From positions 168,785 to 232,784 of the forward strand of contig NZ_FTNN01000005.1 in assembly GCF_900156405.1 (NCBI RefSeq): DNA of 64,000 nucleotides. Direction: 5' to 3'. Origin of the DNA: Shewanella morhuae (GTDB taxonomy: Bacteria; Pseudomonadota; Gammaproteobacteria; Enterobacterales; Shewanellaceae). This document shows, in pieces, positions 47,268 to 56,063 of the stretch. The first letter of the stretch is position 1, and the number at the start of each line of letters is the position of its first letter. A model generated the notes under the pieces. The model did no database searches. It had not been told where the DNA came from and was given only the letters and a program-made list of their open reading frames with translations. Both the position numbers and the translations under genes were made by a program.

Positions 47268-47747
47268 ATGGCTGGTATCGATAGACAAAGTACCTTGAGA
47301 TTTTTATCCGAGCCTGCGGATGTCAATTTTGGCGGTAAAGTTCACGGCGGCGCGGTGATGAAGTGGATCGATCTCGCGGCCTATGCTTGCGCTGCGGGTT
47401 GGAGCGGTAAATATTGTATTACCGCCTATGCCGGTGGTATTCGTTTTGTACAGCCGATTTTGGTGGGTAATATCGTTGAAGTCAGCGCTAAAGTTATTTA
47501 TACCGGCAAGACCTCTATGCATATCGGTATTGATGTGCGGGCGGGGGATCCTAAAGTATCTGAGCGTCACCTTACTACCCACTGTATTGTCATCATGGTG
47601 GCTGTAGATGAACAGGGTCAACCCACGCCAGTACCTGAGTGGCTACCACAAACGGATCATGATATCCATTTGCGAGATTCAGCATTGCGCCTGATGGAAA
47701 TGCGTAAAAAGATTGGCGCCGAGATGGAAGCTCACGTAGTAAAATAA
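47268..47747 (+). CDS. Acyl-CoA thioesterase (hotdog fold)
   Basis: A 159-residue YciA/ACOT-type thioesterase. The N-terminal block FGGKVHGGAVMKWIDLAAYACA carries the catalytic Asp region and GGIRFVQPILVGNIVEVSAKV the second strand set. It likely hydrolyses medium- or long-chain acyl-CoA in the cytoplasm. It stands alone; translation may be controlled by the leader hairpin. Confidence 0.9.
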   Translation: MAGIDRQSTLRFLSEPADVNFGGKVHGGAVMKWIDLAAYACAAGWSGKYCITAYAGGIRFVQPILVGNIVEVSAKVIYTGKTSMHIGIDVRAGDPKVSERHLTTHCIVIMVAVDEQGQPTPVPEWLPQTDHDIHLRDSALRLMEMRKKIGAEMEAHVVK

Positions 47748-47762
47748 CGTGATAAATTATAT

Positions 47763-47795
47763 CAACAAAGGTGCTTCTAGCGCCTTTGTTGTTTG
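47763..47795 (+). terminator. Terminator after the thioesterase gene
   Basis: The stem 47763-47774 (CAACAAAGGTGC) pairs with 47780-47791 (GCGCCTTTGTTG), 12 bp with one G-U, followed by TTTG. The 295-bp gap to the next gene has no convincing ORF; a 79-codon frame starting in the terminator is spurious. Confidence 0.8.
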
Positions 47796-48042
47796 TACCG
47801 AAAAGTGCGTTTGCCACTCGGTTTGATTTATCCCTGACGCGTTATACTGGCAGGATGTTAAACTGCGTTCTTATTTCCCCTCCCGCTTATTACCGCAAAG
47901 AAATCTATAGATTGAAACACTTGCTAGCATTTCTCGTGTTTGTTACTGAAGATTTAGCGGTAATATATTGGGTAGAGGATACAGAACCAGACTCCGCAAG
48001 TTCTAATTAATTGATCTTGTTTACCTATTTGAGGATCGCTTC

Positions 48043-48918
48043 ATGGCAAAAGTTGCATTTATTGGTTTAGGCGTAATGGGATACCCCATGGCGAGACATT
48101 TACTCAACAAAGGCCATGAGGTCACTGTTTATAATCGCACTTTTACCAAGGCGCAAACTTGGGTTGAAACCTATGGTGGTCGCTGCTGCGCCACACCCAA
48201 AGAGGCGGCTCAAGGGCAAGAATTTGTGTTCACCTGTGTCGGCAATGATAACGACTTGCGTGAAGTCGTGTTAGGTAAGGATGGCGTTATTCATGGTATC
48301 GAAAAAGGTACGGTATTAGTTGACCATACAACAGCTTCAGCCGATGTAGCGCGTGAGCTCTATCAAGTGTTAGCCCCAAAGGGCGTTCACTTTCTGGATG
48401 CGCCAGTGTCTGGTGGTCAAGCGGGCGCTGAAAATGGACTATTAACTGTGATGGTCGGCGGCGATGAAGTCATATTTGCCCGCGCTAAACCGATTATTGA
48501 AGCTTTTGCTCGTTGCGCCGAGCGTCTCGGTGATGTTGGTGCTGGCCAGTTGACAAAGATGGTTAACCAAATCTGTATTGCCGGCGTGGTGCAAGGTTTG
48601 GCTGAGGCACTGCAGTTTGCCCGTAACGCGGGGCTTGATGGTGAAAAAGTGATTGAAGTCATTAGCAAGGGCGCGGCGCAGAGCTGGCAAATGGAGAATC
48701 GCTACAAGACGATGTGGGGCCAAAACTATGATTTTGGTTTTGCAGTCGATTGGATGCGTAAGGATTTAGGTATTGCCTTAGAAGAAGCCCGTCGTAATGG
48801 ATCACACTTGCCATTAACCGCGTTGGTGGATCAATTCTATTCCGAAGTGCAGAGCATGGGCGGAAATCGCTGGGATACCTCTAGCTTGTTGGCGCGCTTA
48901 GAGAAGTCAGCTAAGTAA
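48043..48918 (+). CDS. NAD(P)-dependent beta-hydroxyacid dehydrogenase
   Basis: A 291-residue enzyme of the 3-hydroxyisobutyrate dehydrogenase / tartronate semialdehyde reductase family. The Rossmann motif is GLGVMGYPMARHL (residues 7-19), the substrate motif DAPVSGGQAGAENG, and the catalytic Lys lies in GQLTKMVNQI. The true substrate is not clear; no valine-degradation genes adjoin. Confidence 0.92.
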   Translation: MAKVAFIGLGVMGYPMARHLLNKGHEVTVYNRTFTKAQTWVETYGGRCCATPKEAAQGQEFVFTCVGNDNDLREVVLGKDGVIHGIEKGTVLVDHTTASADVARELYQVLAPKGVHFLDAPVSGGQAGAENGLLTVMVGGDEVIFARAKPIIEAFARCAERLGDVGAGQLTKMVNQICIAGVVQGLAEALQFARNAGLDGEKVIEVISKGAAQSWQMENRYKTMWGQNYDFGFAVDWMRKDLGIALEEARRNGSHLPLTALVDQFYSEVQSMGGNRWDTSSLLARLEKSAK

Positions 48919-48959
48919 GTCTTGTCTTAAGTTTTACTTTAAATGTTAGCGATAATAAA

Positions 48960-48992
48960 AATGCCCAGATTTATGAGTCTGGGCATTTTTTT
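48960..48992. terminator. Bidirectional terminator
   Basis: AATGCCCAGA (48960-48969) pairs with TCTGGGCATT (48978-48987), followed by TTTTT on the plus strand and preceded by A residues, so it serves both convergent genes. Confidence 0.92.
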
Positions 48993-49027
48993 AAAATCTT
49001 TTTTGGTCAAGTATTTAATTGAAATGC

Positions 49028-49876
49028 TTAATCTTGCCAGCAAATGTGGGTGATTAAACTATGGCTTTCACCTGGGGCGAGTACCAGTTTATCTTCTAAC
49101 ACATTGGCGGCTTCTAAGCAGACCATAGTGAGATAATCCTCTGCATTAAAACGACCTAGCCGTTGAGATTTATCTATCCAAGGGTTCCACAACACGGCAG
49201 ACCGGCTGTTCTCACGACTGACTTTGATAATCCCTTGCGGCGTATGCAATCGCTGTACTGGGCCAAGCTCGGTATAAACTCGGTCGGTTTCACGATCAAA
49301 GTGCACTTCATCAGTGGTTTGAGGATAAGGTCCTTCGCCAAATTCGATATATTTTGAGCCATTAAAACCGCTCGCTTTGAGTTGGTGAATATCTTCAATT
49401 GGAAAATAGCTGTGCAGTGCTTGAGTTAGGGTGACTGCTTTATCGCCTAAGTTGGTATTGACCAGACTAATACTTAATGTCTCGCCTAGTGTAAATAACA
49501 CACTCACTTGAGTATTGTGCGGCCAATAGATTTTATCTTGCTCACTAATTTTTAAGCTGAAACGTAAATGCACTAACTGATCACGCATTTCAACCGACTC
49601 AAGCGCCCAAATACGGGTACGGGCGAAACCATGCTGAGGAAAATTAGGCTCGCTACTCATGCCAAACCAAGGCCAACATACTGGCACACCGCCACGGATC
49701 CCATTACCGGGTTGATAATCGTCAGCCGAAGAAACCCACAGTAAAGGTGGTTTGCCTACGGGTTGAAAATAGTCGATTTGTGCGCCCTGTAAAAAAATTC
49801 TTGCCTGACATAGCGCCGAGTTCACTTCGACATAATCGAGGCCATTGGCGTGCTTTTTGGTAGTGACAGAACCCAT
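49028..49876 (-). CDS. yeaD: D-hexose-6-phosphate mutarotase
   Basis: A 282-residue aldose-1-epimerase-like protein of the YeaD type that interconverts alpha and beta hexose-6-phosphates. Family segments: GGVPVCWPWFGM, FARTRIWALES, ALHSYFPIEDIHQL (catalytic His) and NPWIDKSQRL. It is encoded alone, convergent with the dehydrogenase gene. Confidence 0.9.
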   Translation of the reverse strand: MGSVTTKKHANGLDYVEVNSALCQARIFLQGAQIDYFQPVGKPPLLWVSSADDYQPGNGIRGGVPVCWPWFGMSSEPNFPQHGFARTRIWALESVEMRDQLVHLRFSLKISEQDKIYWPHNTQVSVLFTLGETLSISLVNTNLGDKAVTLTQALHSYFPIEDIHQLKASGFNGSKYIEFGEGPYPQTTDEVHFDRETDRVYTELGPVQRLHTPQGIIKVSRENSRSAVLWNPWIDKSQRLGRFNAEDYLTMVCLEAANVLEDKLVLAPGESHSLITHICWQD

Positions 49877-50106
49877 AGTAAAAATATCCTCAACTCGGAT
49901 GATGTAGCAAAAAATACAGATGCTTAGCTTACAAACTTTTGCGACTCAGTATAAGGCTTTGTTGCGATCAATTTACAGTTTTGCTGTTTGTATGTGTAAA
50001 CAAAAGCCAAAACTCATGCTGAGGGGATCTTCCCTTTTTGGCAAATGTCGTTAAAGTGGTCGGAGCACTTAGTAGAATTGCGTCTAACTAAAAAAGGGAA
50101 CCGACT

Positions 50107-51897
50107 ATGCCAGTTTATCAAGCGCCGCTGCGCGACTATCAATTTATCCTCGATGAAATGTTACACATCTATCAGCAAGATGCACTTAAAGGGTTTGATG
50201 AAATTGACCCTGAATTAGTCAATGCAGTTTTACAAGGCATGGCTGATTTTTCAACTGAGGTCATGTTACCCCTAAACAGTGTGGGTGATGTGCAGGGATG
50301 TAAACTGGTCGACGGAAAAGTGATTACGCCAGATGGATTTCATGATGCTTACCAACAGTTTGTTGCTAATGGCTGGGCAACACTGACCTGTGATCCTGAG
50401 TTTGGCGGCCAAGGTTTACCTGAAGTCGTTGGTATTTTTGCAGCTGAAATGCAAACGGCAACCAATATGGCCTTTGCCATGTATCCTGGGTTAACCCACG
50501 GTGCGTATGCCGCTATTCACGCCCATGGTAGTGATGCATTAAAGCAAAAATATTTGAGCAAATTGGTTAGCGGTGAGTGGACTGGAACCATGAACTTAAC
50601 TGAGTCTCATGCTGGCACTGACTTAGCATTATTACGTACCAAAGCGGTTCCCGTATCTGAAGGTCTTTTTGCCATTACGGGCGAGAAAATCTTTATCTCA
50701 TCTGGCGATCACCAGCTCACCGACAATATAGTGCATTTAGTGCTTGCTCGTTTGCCAGATGCACCTGAAGGCGTTAAAGGGATTTCGTTATTTGCCGTAC
50801 CTAAAGTGTTAGTTAATAGCGATGGCAGTTTAGGGGCGCCGAATACTTTGTATGCCAGCGGTCTTGAACACAAAATGGGTATTCATGGTAACTCAACCTG
50901 CGTGATGGTGTTTGATGGCGCGCTGGGCGAGCTAGTGGGCGATGCACATCAAGGACTGCGCGCCATGTTTACCATGATGAACCAAGCGCGTTTAGGCGTG
51001 GGCGTGCAAGGTCTTGGTGTGTCTGAAATAGCTTATCAAAATGCGTTAGCCTACGCTAAAGATCGTTTACAGAGCCGCGCCTTAAGCGGCGCGAAAGCCC
51101 CTGAGAAAGCCGCCGATCCGATTTTGGTTCACGGTGATGTGCGCCGTATGTTGTTATCGCAAAAAGCATTTAATGAAGGCGCGCGTGCACTCGTTGGCCA
51201 GCAAGCCCTATGGCTTGATGAAGCTGAGCGTCATACTGATCCTGCCAAAGCTAAAGTCGCCTCTCAATTAGCCGCATTATTTACACCAGTAGTGAAAGGC
51301 TTTATCACGAATAGAGGTTTTAATGCTTGTGTTGATGCGCAGCAAGTCTTTGGTGGACACGGCTATATTCATGAGTGGGGTATGGAACAATTTGTACGAG
51401 ATAGCCGTATAGCCATGATTTATGAGGGGACTAACGGTATTCAGGCATTGGATTTAGTCGGACGTAAATTACTGGCTGATCGCGGCGCCGCGATGCAGCA
51501 GTGGTCGGCTTTAGTCACTGAGTTTATTAAATCATACAGCAACAATGCCGCAATGCAGCCTTATGTGAGCGGTTTGATGGATTGTGCTGGCGATTTGCAA
51601 AAAGCCAGCGGTTATTTAGCCTCGCAAGCGGCGACCAATCCTGACATTATCGGCGCGGCCTCTATGGCTTATCTAGAATTGTTTGGTGTGACTGCGCTGG
51701 CGTGGATGTGGGCCAGAAGCGCCGCCGTTGCATTAGCGGCATTGGAGCAGGGCAGTGAAGAAACCGCATTTTATCAGGCTAAACTCAAAACCGCCGATTT
51801 CTATATGGCTTACTGGGCTGTACAAGGTCGCAGTTTACGTAAGCAAATCGAGCAGGCGAGTGAAATGCTAACGCAATTAGATGAAGCTATTTTTTAA
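50107..51897 (+). CDS. Acyl-CoA dehydrogenase with C-terminal extension
   Basis: A 596-residue FAD enzyme of the AidB/DmdC-like subgroup, longer than the 380-residue classic type. The N-terminal and middle domains include NLTESHAGTDLALLRT and FISSGDHQL. The FAD/substrate part includes FGGHGYIHEWGMEQFVRDSRIAMIYEGTNGIQALD, where the YEGTNGIQ segment carries the catalytic-base region. A helical C-terminal domain (about 470-596) completes it. It acts in beta-oxidation or a related acyl-CoA pathway; no partner genes adjoin. Confidence 0.93.
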   Translation: MPVYQAPLRDYQFILDEMLHIYQQDALKGFDEIDPELVNAVLQGMADFSTEVMLPLNSVGDVQGCKLVDGKVITPDGFHDAYQQFVANGWATLTCDPEFGGQGLPEVVGIFAAEMQTATNMAFAMYPGLTHGAYAAIHAHGSDALKQKYLSKLVSGEWTGTMNLTESHAGTDLALLRTKAVPVSEGLFAITGEKIFISSGDHQLTDNIVHLVLARLPDAPEGVKGISLFAVPKVLVNSDGSLGAPNTLYASGLEHKMGIHGNSTCVMVFDGALGELVGDAHQGLRAMFTMMNQARLGVGVQGLGVSEIAYQNALAYAKDRLQSRALSGAKAPEKAADPILVHGDVRRMLLSQKAFNEGARALVGQQALWLDEAERHTDPAKAKVASQLAALFTPVVKGFITNRGFNACVDAQQVFGGHGYIHEWGMEQFVRDSRIAMIYEGTNGIQALDLVGRKLLADRGAAMQQWSALVTEFIKSYSNNAAMQPYVSGLMDCAGDLQKASGYLASQAATNPDIIGAASMAYLELFGVTALAWMWARSAAVALAALEQGSEETAFYQAKLKTADFYMAYWAVQGRSLRKQIEQASEMLTQLDEAIF

Positions 51898-51953
51898 GCA
51901 TTCACCTTATAGGCTGAGTGAAGCCTTTGCTTAAGAACAGCTCAAGAGTCGCC

Positions 51954-51987
51954 AAAAACCAGCGCATTGTCGCTGGTTTTTATTTTT
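51954..51987 (+). terminator. Terminator after acyl-CoA dehydrogenase gene
   Basis: AAAAACCAGCG (51954-51964) pairs with CGCTGGTTTTT (51971-51981), followed by ATTTTT. Confidence 0.92.
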
Positions 51988-52197
51988 ATCCTCTCTAAAT
52001 CTTTAGCTGTTGTCATGCCTCTATTCCACGCCAGTATTGAGCTCGATACTGTGAGTCTTTTGCTTATCCCACATTAAAACTTCTATCTAAGGTCCGTGCT
52101 ACTGACGCTCTTTTCGTTTTAGTCATAACCAAACACAACAAGGGTTATGTGAGCTGACGCTAGCTATTTACCTAACAGATTTCACATTTATGTAAAT

Positions 52198-52239
52198 TCA
52201 AATGATAATCGTTGTTATTCGTAAATCATTCTTTATAAT
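52198..52239 (+). promoter_or_regulatory. Promoter with overlapping Fur box
   Basis: A 19-bp Fur-like site centred on GATAATC (52204-52210) matches the consensus at 13 of 19 positions (my alignment). The promoter is TTGTTA (52212-52217), 16 bp, TATAAT (52234-52239). The site overlaps the -35, as in Fur-repressed genes. The rest of the gap 51988-52197 shows nothing clear. Confidence 0.8.
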
Positions 52240-52316
52240 GACGGCCAATTCGTTTGAATACATTTGTAAACCCTTTGGTTTATGCCATTTTTATGCGCTC
52301 GCGCTGGGGACATTCT

Positions 52317-54539
52317 GTGAAGACTCGTTTCGCCTACTCATTAATTGCACTTGCACTCGCTCAACATCAGTCGGCATTCGCCGCTGAAACTGTACTCGAT
52401 AAAGAGGCTCCACAGCAGACCTTGTCTACAAGCTCACCCGTTGCAAGTCCTGCATCGACTGAGCCTGCAGCCTATGAGCAAGTTAAGTTGGCAGCACCTG
52501 AGCGTATTGCCGTGCATGGCCGCGCGATGCAAATGTACGTCGATAAAGAAACAACGGTTGGCACTAAGACGGCGATTAATGTGATGGAATTGCCGCAGTC
52601 GGTGCAAGTGCTGACCGAGCAGTTAATCGTTGACCAAGCAGCGCGCAATATTACCGATTTATACCGCTCAATCGCGGGCGTGAGTGAGTTCAGTTATTCT
52701 GGCGTGACCTTTCGCGGTTTCCGTGACGATGCCAACGTCTTTTATGATGGGGTAAGGGGCGATCCCTATTCGGGATTTTCTGTGCCGCAACTGTTTAATG
52801 TGCAGCGGGTTGAAGTGTTAAAAGGCCCGGCATCGGCACTTTATGGCGGCGGTGAACCCGGCGGCATGATCAACTATGTCACTAAAAAACCAACTTTTGT
52901 TGAGAGTAAAGAGCTGACATTGAGCACTGGCAGCGAGGATATGATGGGTGGCTCGCTGGATTTGACCGGCGGCTTAACCCAAAATCTCGCCTATCGCTTT
53001 GGCGCCTATTATCAGCAGGAAGATAGCTTTCGGAATAATGCCGATAGCCAAAATGCCGAAGTGGCGGGTGGGTTACTCTACGAAATCAGTGATGATACTA
53101 AGCTCACCACGACCTTCGATATTATTAAGCAGGATTTAGGCGGTAATCGGCTGCGCGGCGTGCCTGTCGATAATGACGGTAACTTCCTTGTTGCGCCATC
53201 CTATAATGCCAATGAGAAGAGTGACTTCCAGAAGATGGATGCCGTGGTGCTGCAATCGATTCTCGATCATCAATTTAGCGATAATTTCTCGGTCAAGACT
53301 CAGATCCGTTATCTGAATAATGATTCCACGCAGCAATATCATGAATCGAGGGGGTGGGCGACCTTAGATGCCAATAAAAAGCCCGTTATGGGTGATGGCA
53401 CCATTAAGCGTGAATACCGAGTGCAAGCTCGCGCCAACGATGAAATCAGTTTAACCAATGATTTTGTTTATGCATTCGATGCCTTAGGTTTTGAACATGA
53501 GTTCCTGTTCGGTGGTGATTATCACTATGTTGAAACCGAATACAGCTACAAGCTGGCGACGGATAAAACGGGCGTCGGCAACCTGAATATTTTTGATCTT
53601 AATTATGGTGAAACTGACCCTAGTACTTACACGCTGCAAGACAAAGATACCGATGGCACCCGCGTTAATCGCTATGGCGTGTATGTGCAGGAACATCTGC
53701 ACTTTGATGAACAGTGGTCATTGATTGCTGGTCTGCGTTTCAGCCAGTTTGATGACTATGATAAAAAGACCGGTTTCTCCTTCAGCGATAACGCGATAAC
53801 GCCAAGAGCTGGGCTTAATTATCGTCCAATCGATTCAATGTCCTTTTATTTGAATTACTCAGAAAGCTTCAATCCAGCATCTTTAACCAATCAAGCGGAA
53901 GATATTGATGACGGTTTCCTCGATCCAGAAACGGGCAATCAAATTGAGCTGGGGATGAAAAATGAATGGCTTGATGGCCAGTTTATGACCACGCTCGCTG
54001 TGTATCGCATTGAAAAACAAAATGTCGCCCAAGCTAATCCTTTAGATACTGGCGATGACGATGGTATTCCCGCTTTACTTAATTTGGGTGAAGTACACAG
54101 TCAAGGGGTTGAATGGACGCTGGTGGGGGATTTAACCGATAACCTGACTGTTACGGCAAACTATGCCTATAACGAGACTGAAGTGGTTAAAGGAGTCACT
54201 AACGACAGTTTAACCAATACCTTCGACAGTAAGCACTTTGCCAATGCGCCGCGTCATCAAGCGGGGATATGGACCCGTTACGATATCAATGCACTCGATT
54301 CGGCGATTGCCTTTGGTATGGATTATGTGGGCGAGCAGTTCAGCCTCGATGGTCAAATAGTGAAGCCCCATACGATTTTTGATATGAGCTGGACGACTCA
54401 GTGGGATCAAACTCAAGTTCGTTTAAATCTTAAAAATATCTTCGACAAAGAATATGCCGTCAGTGGGTTTAGCGAACGTAATGGCCATTTCCCCGGTGAG
54501 CCGCGTAATATCACGTTAGAACTGAGTCATAAGTTTTAA
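52317..54539 (+). CDS. TonB-dependent siderophore receptor
   Basis: A 740-residue outer-membrane receptor. The start is GTG 52317, with GGGGA upstream and giving a clean signal peptide (KTRFAYSLIALALAQHQSAFA). The earlier TTG at 52254 would lie almost at the transcription start of the TATAAT promoter. The plug domain includes TAINVMELPQSVQVLTEQL and KGPASALYGGGEPGGMINYVTKKP; the barrel ends NITLELSHKF with the usual terminal Phe. The nearest type is ferric-siderophore receptors. The substrate is unknown, and no siderophore genes adjoin. Confidence 0.93.
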   Translation: MKTRFAYSLIALALAQHQSAFAAETVLDKEAPQQTLSTSSPVASPASTEPAAYEQVKLAAPERIAVHGRAMQMYVDKETTVGTKTAINVMELPQSVQVLTEQLIVDQAARNITDLYRSIAGVSEFSYSGVTFRGFRDDANVFYDGVRGDPYSGFSVPQLFNVQRVEVLKGPASALYGGGEPGGMINYVTKKPTFVESKELTLSTGSEDMMGGSLDLTGGLTQNLAYRFGAYYQQEDSFRNNADSQNAEVAGGLLYEISDDTKLTTTFDIIKQDLGGNRLRGVPVDNDGNFLVAPSYNANEKSDFQKMDAVVLQSILDHQFSDNFSVKTQIRYLNNDSTQQYHESRGWATLDANKKPVMGDGTIKREYRVQARANDEISLTNDFVYAFDALGFEHEFLFGGDYHYVETEYSYKLATDKTGVGNLNIFDLNYGETDPSTYTLQDKDTDGTRVNRYGVYVQEHLHFDEQWSLIAGLRFSQFDDYDKKTGFSFSDNAITPRAGLNYRPIDSMSFYLNYSESFNPASLTNQAEDIDDGFLDPETGNQIELGMKNEWLDGQFMTTLAVYRIEKQNVAQANPLDTGDDDGIPALLNLGEVHSQGVEWTLVGDLTDNLTVTANYAYNETEVVKGVTNDSLTNTFDSKHFANAPRHQAGIWTRYDINALDSAIAFGMDYVGEQFSLDGQIVKPHTIFDMSWTTQWDQTQVRLNLKNIFDKEYAVSGFSERNGHFPGEPRNITLELSHKF

Positions 54540-54765
54540 TGCATTGATGTGAAAATAGCTTGTTCGTTAAGGATGACGAACAAGCTAACCTTGCTCATCA
54601 CTGCCGTGATTTCTGCCAGTATTTGCTGTCGTTATCATCACCGGCTAATGCTTGTACACTATCTTAATAGTATTTTCCTATTAAGATGATAGCTTCTATC
54701 CGTTATCCTTTCTCATTCGTCTTGTTTAGACTCGCCTTATATGAATTATTCGATAAGGTTTCCCT

Positions 54766-55884
54766 ATGCACGCCGTCAGCCATTTAGCCTCCCAAGACGC
54801 TCAATCTAACGCTAGCCCACAGGTGGCCCTGATTGCAGAAGGTGGTGGTCAACGCGGTATTTTCACCGCAGGCGTGCTCGATGCTTGGCTTGATGGCGGA
54901 TTCGATCCCTTCGATTTATTTATTGGTACATCTGCAGGTTCACAAAATCTCAGCAGTTTTTTGGCCCGTCAAAAGGGTTATGCCAAACGCTTAATCCGCG
55001 GTTTGTCGCGGCATAAACGATTTTATCGACTCGGTCGCGGGTTAGTCGGCGGTAACGTGGTCGATTTAGATTGGTATTTTGAGCAGACGCGACAAGGAAT
55101 GTTTAAATTAGATCTTAACGCGGCAACAACCTCACTCGGTGATCGGCAGTTACTGATCACCACTACCAATGCCAGTGATCGTAAGGGTTATTTTTTAAGT
55201 CCAAGCAGTAAAAGCCAGTGGCGCGAATTGCTTAAAGCCTCCAGCGCATTGCCATTTTTGTATAAACAAGGTGTGAAACTCACGCCTTGGCTAAATGATA
55301 ATGCCTGTAATAGTGACAAGGCCTGTAATAACGGCGCGGCTAATCATAGCGGGTCGCATCACAGCGCAGCATTGAGCGAAGCTATCGACAGTGACTTTTA
55401 TCTCGACGGCGGCTTAGCAGCGCCTTTACCTGTGCGTGAAGCTTATCACCGCGGTGCCCGTAAAATCGTGGTGATCCGCACTGTGAGTGAGGATTTTCAA
55501 GCGCAATCGGCTTGGGTTCATAAATTAAAATCTTGGATTTGTGTTTCTGGCTTTTGTCCTAAAACCATTGATTATTTAGTGCAGCACGAACAAGCCTATC
55601 AGGATGAACTGGATTTTATCGCCAATCCTCCCGAGGATGTAGAAATCGTGCAAATTTTTGCCGCTGAAAACTTGCAAAGTAAATTACTAGGCAGTACCGA
55701 TGCCGATTTACGACATGATTATCATGCGGGCATCGCGGCGGGTCAGTTTTTTTTAGCCCAAGATCCGATGGCGTTGGCACAAAATAATGTTTACTTTCAC
55801 CGCCAAGCTGACACTGACTCTCACACGCAAGTCCAGGGGCACACGCTCGCCCAAATGCAGCCAATCAATGCGTTGTCGGCTTAG
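54766..55884 (+). CDS. Patatin-like phospholipase (YjjU type)
   Basis: A 372-residue lipid acyl hydrolase. The oxyanion motif GGGQRG and nucleophile GTSAG match the patatin family, and the catalytic Asp is in DGGLAAPLPV. The overall sequence follows E. coli YjjU (AEGGGQRGIFTAGVLDAW, NVVDLDWYFE, ASSALPFLYKQGV). Compared with YjjU there is an extra Asn/His-rich insert (about 185-208, NSDKACNNGAANHSGSHH) before the catalytic Asp. Confidence 0.9.
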   Translation: MHAVSHLASQDAQSNASPQVALIAEGGGQRGIFTAGVLDAWLDGGFDPFDLFIGTSAGSQNLSSFLARQKGYAKRLIRGLSRHKRFYRLGRGLVGGNVVDLDWYFEQTRQGMFKLDLNAATTSLGDRQLLITTTNASDRKGYFLSPSSKSQWRELLKASSALPFLYKQGVKLTPWLNDNACNSDKACNNGAANHSGSHHSAALSEAIDSDFYLDGGLAAPLPVREAYHRGARKIVVIRTVSEDFQAQSAWVHKLKSWICVSGFCPKTIDYLVQHEQAYQDELDFIANPPEDVEIVQIFAAENLQSKLLGSTDADLRHDYHAGIAAGQFFLAQDPMALAQNNVYFHRQADTDSHTQVQGHTLAQMQPINALSA

Positions 55885-55945
55885 TTTATGGAGATTGAAA
55901 CCCCGAACGGAAAAATAGTATTAATGTCAGCTTCATCTAAATGCA

Positions 55946-55972
55946 AAAACCACCCTAATGTGGGTGGCTTTT
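55946..55972 (-). terminator. Terminator between the patatin gene and asnB
   Basis: CCACCC (55950-55955) pairs with GGGTGG (55962-55967). On the minus strand TTTTTGC follows, suiting asnB; on the plus strand CTTTTAC follows, so it may serve both convergent genes. Confidence 0.8.
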
Positions 55973-56063
55973 ACGACGCTAATAAAACCAGCTGTTTTGC
56001 TTGGCTATCATTTTTTATTTATCTAACGTACTTAATATACTTAAGTTAATTGTTTCAACCCAA

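Noticed and set aside
47771-48010. 79-codon frame between thioesterase and dehydrogenase
   Set aside because: It begins inside a terminator stem and has no ribosome-binding site.
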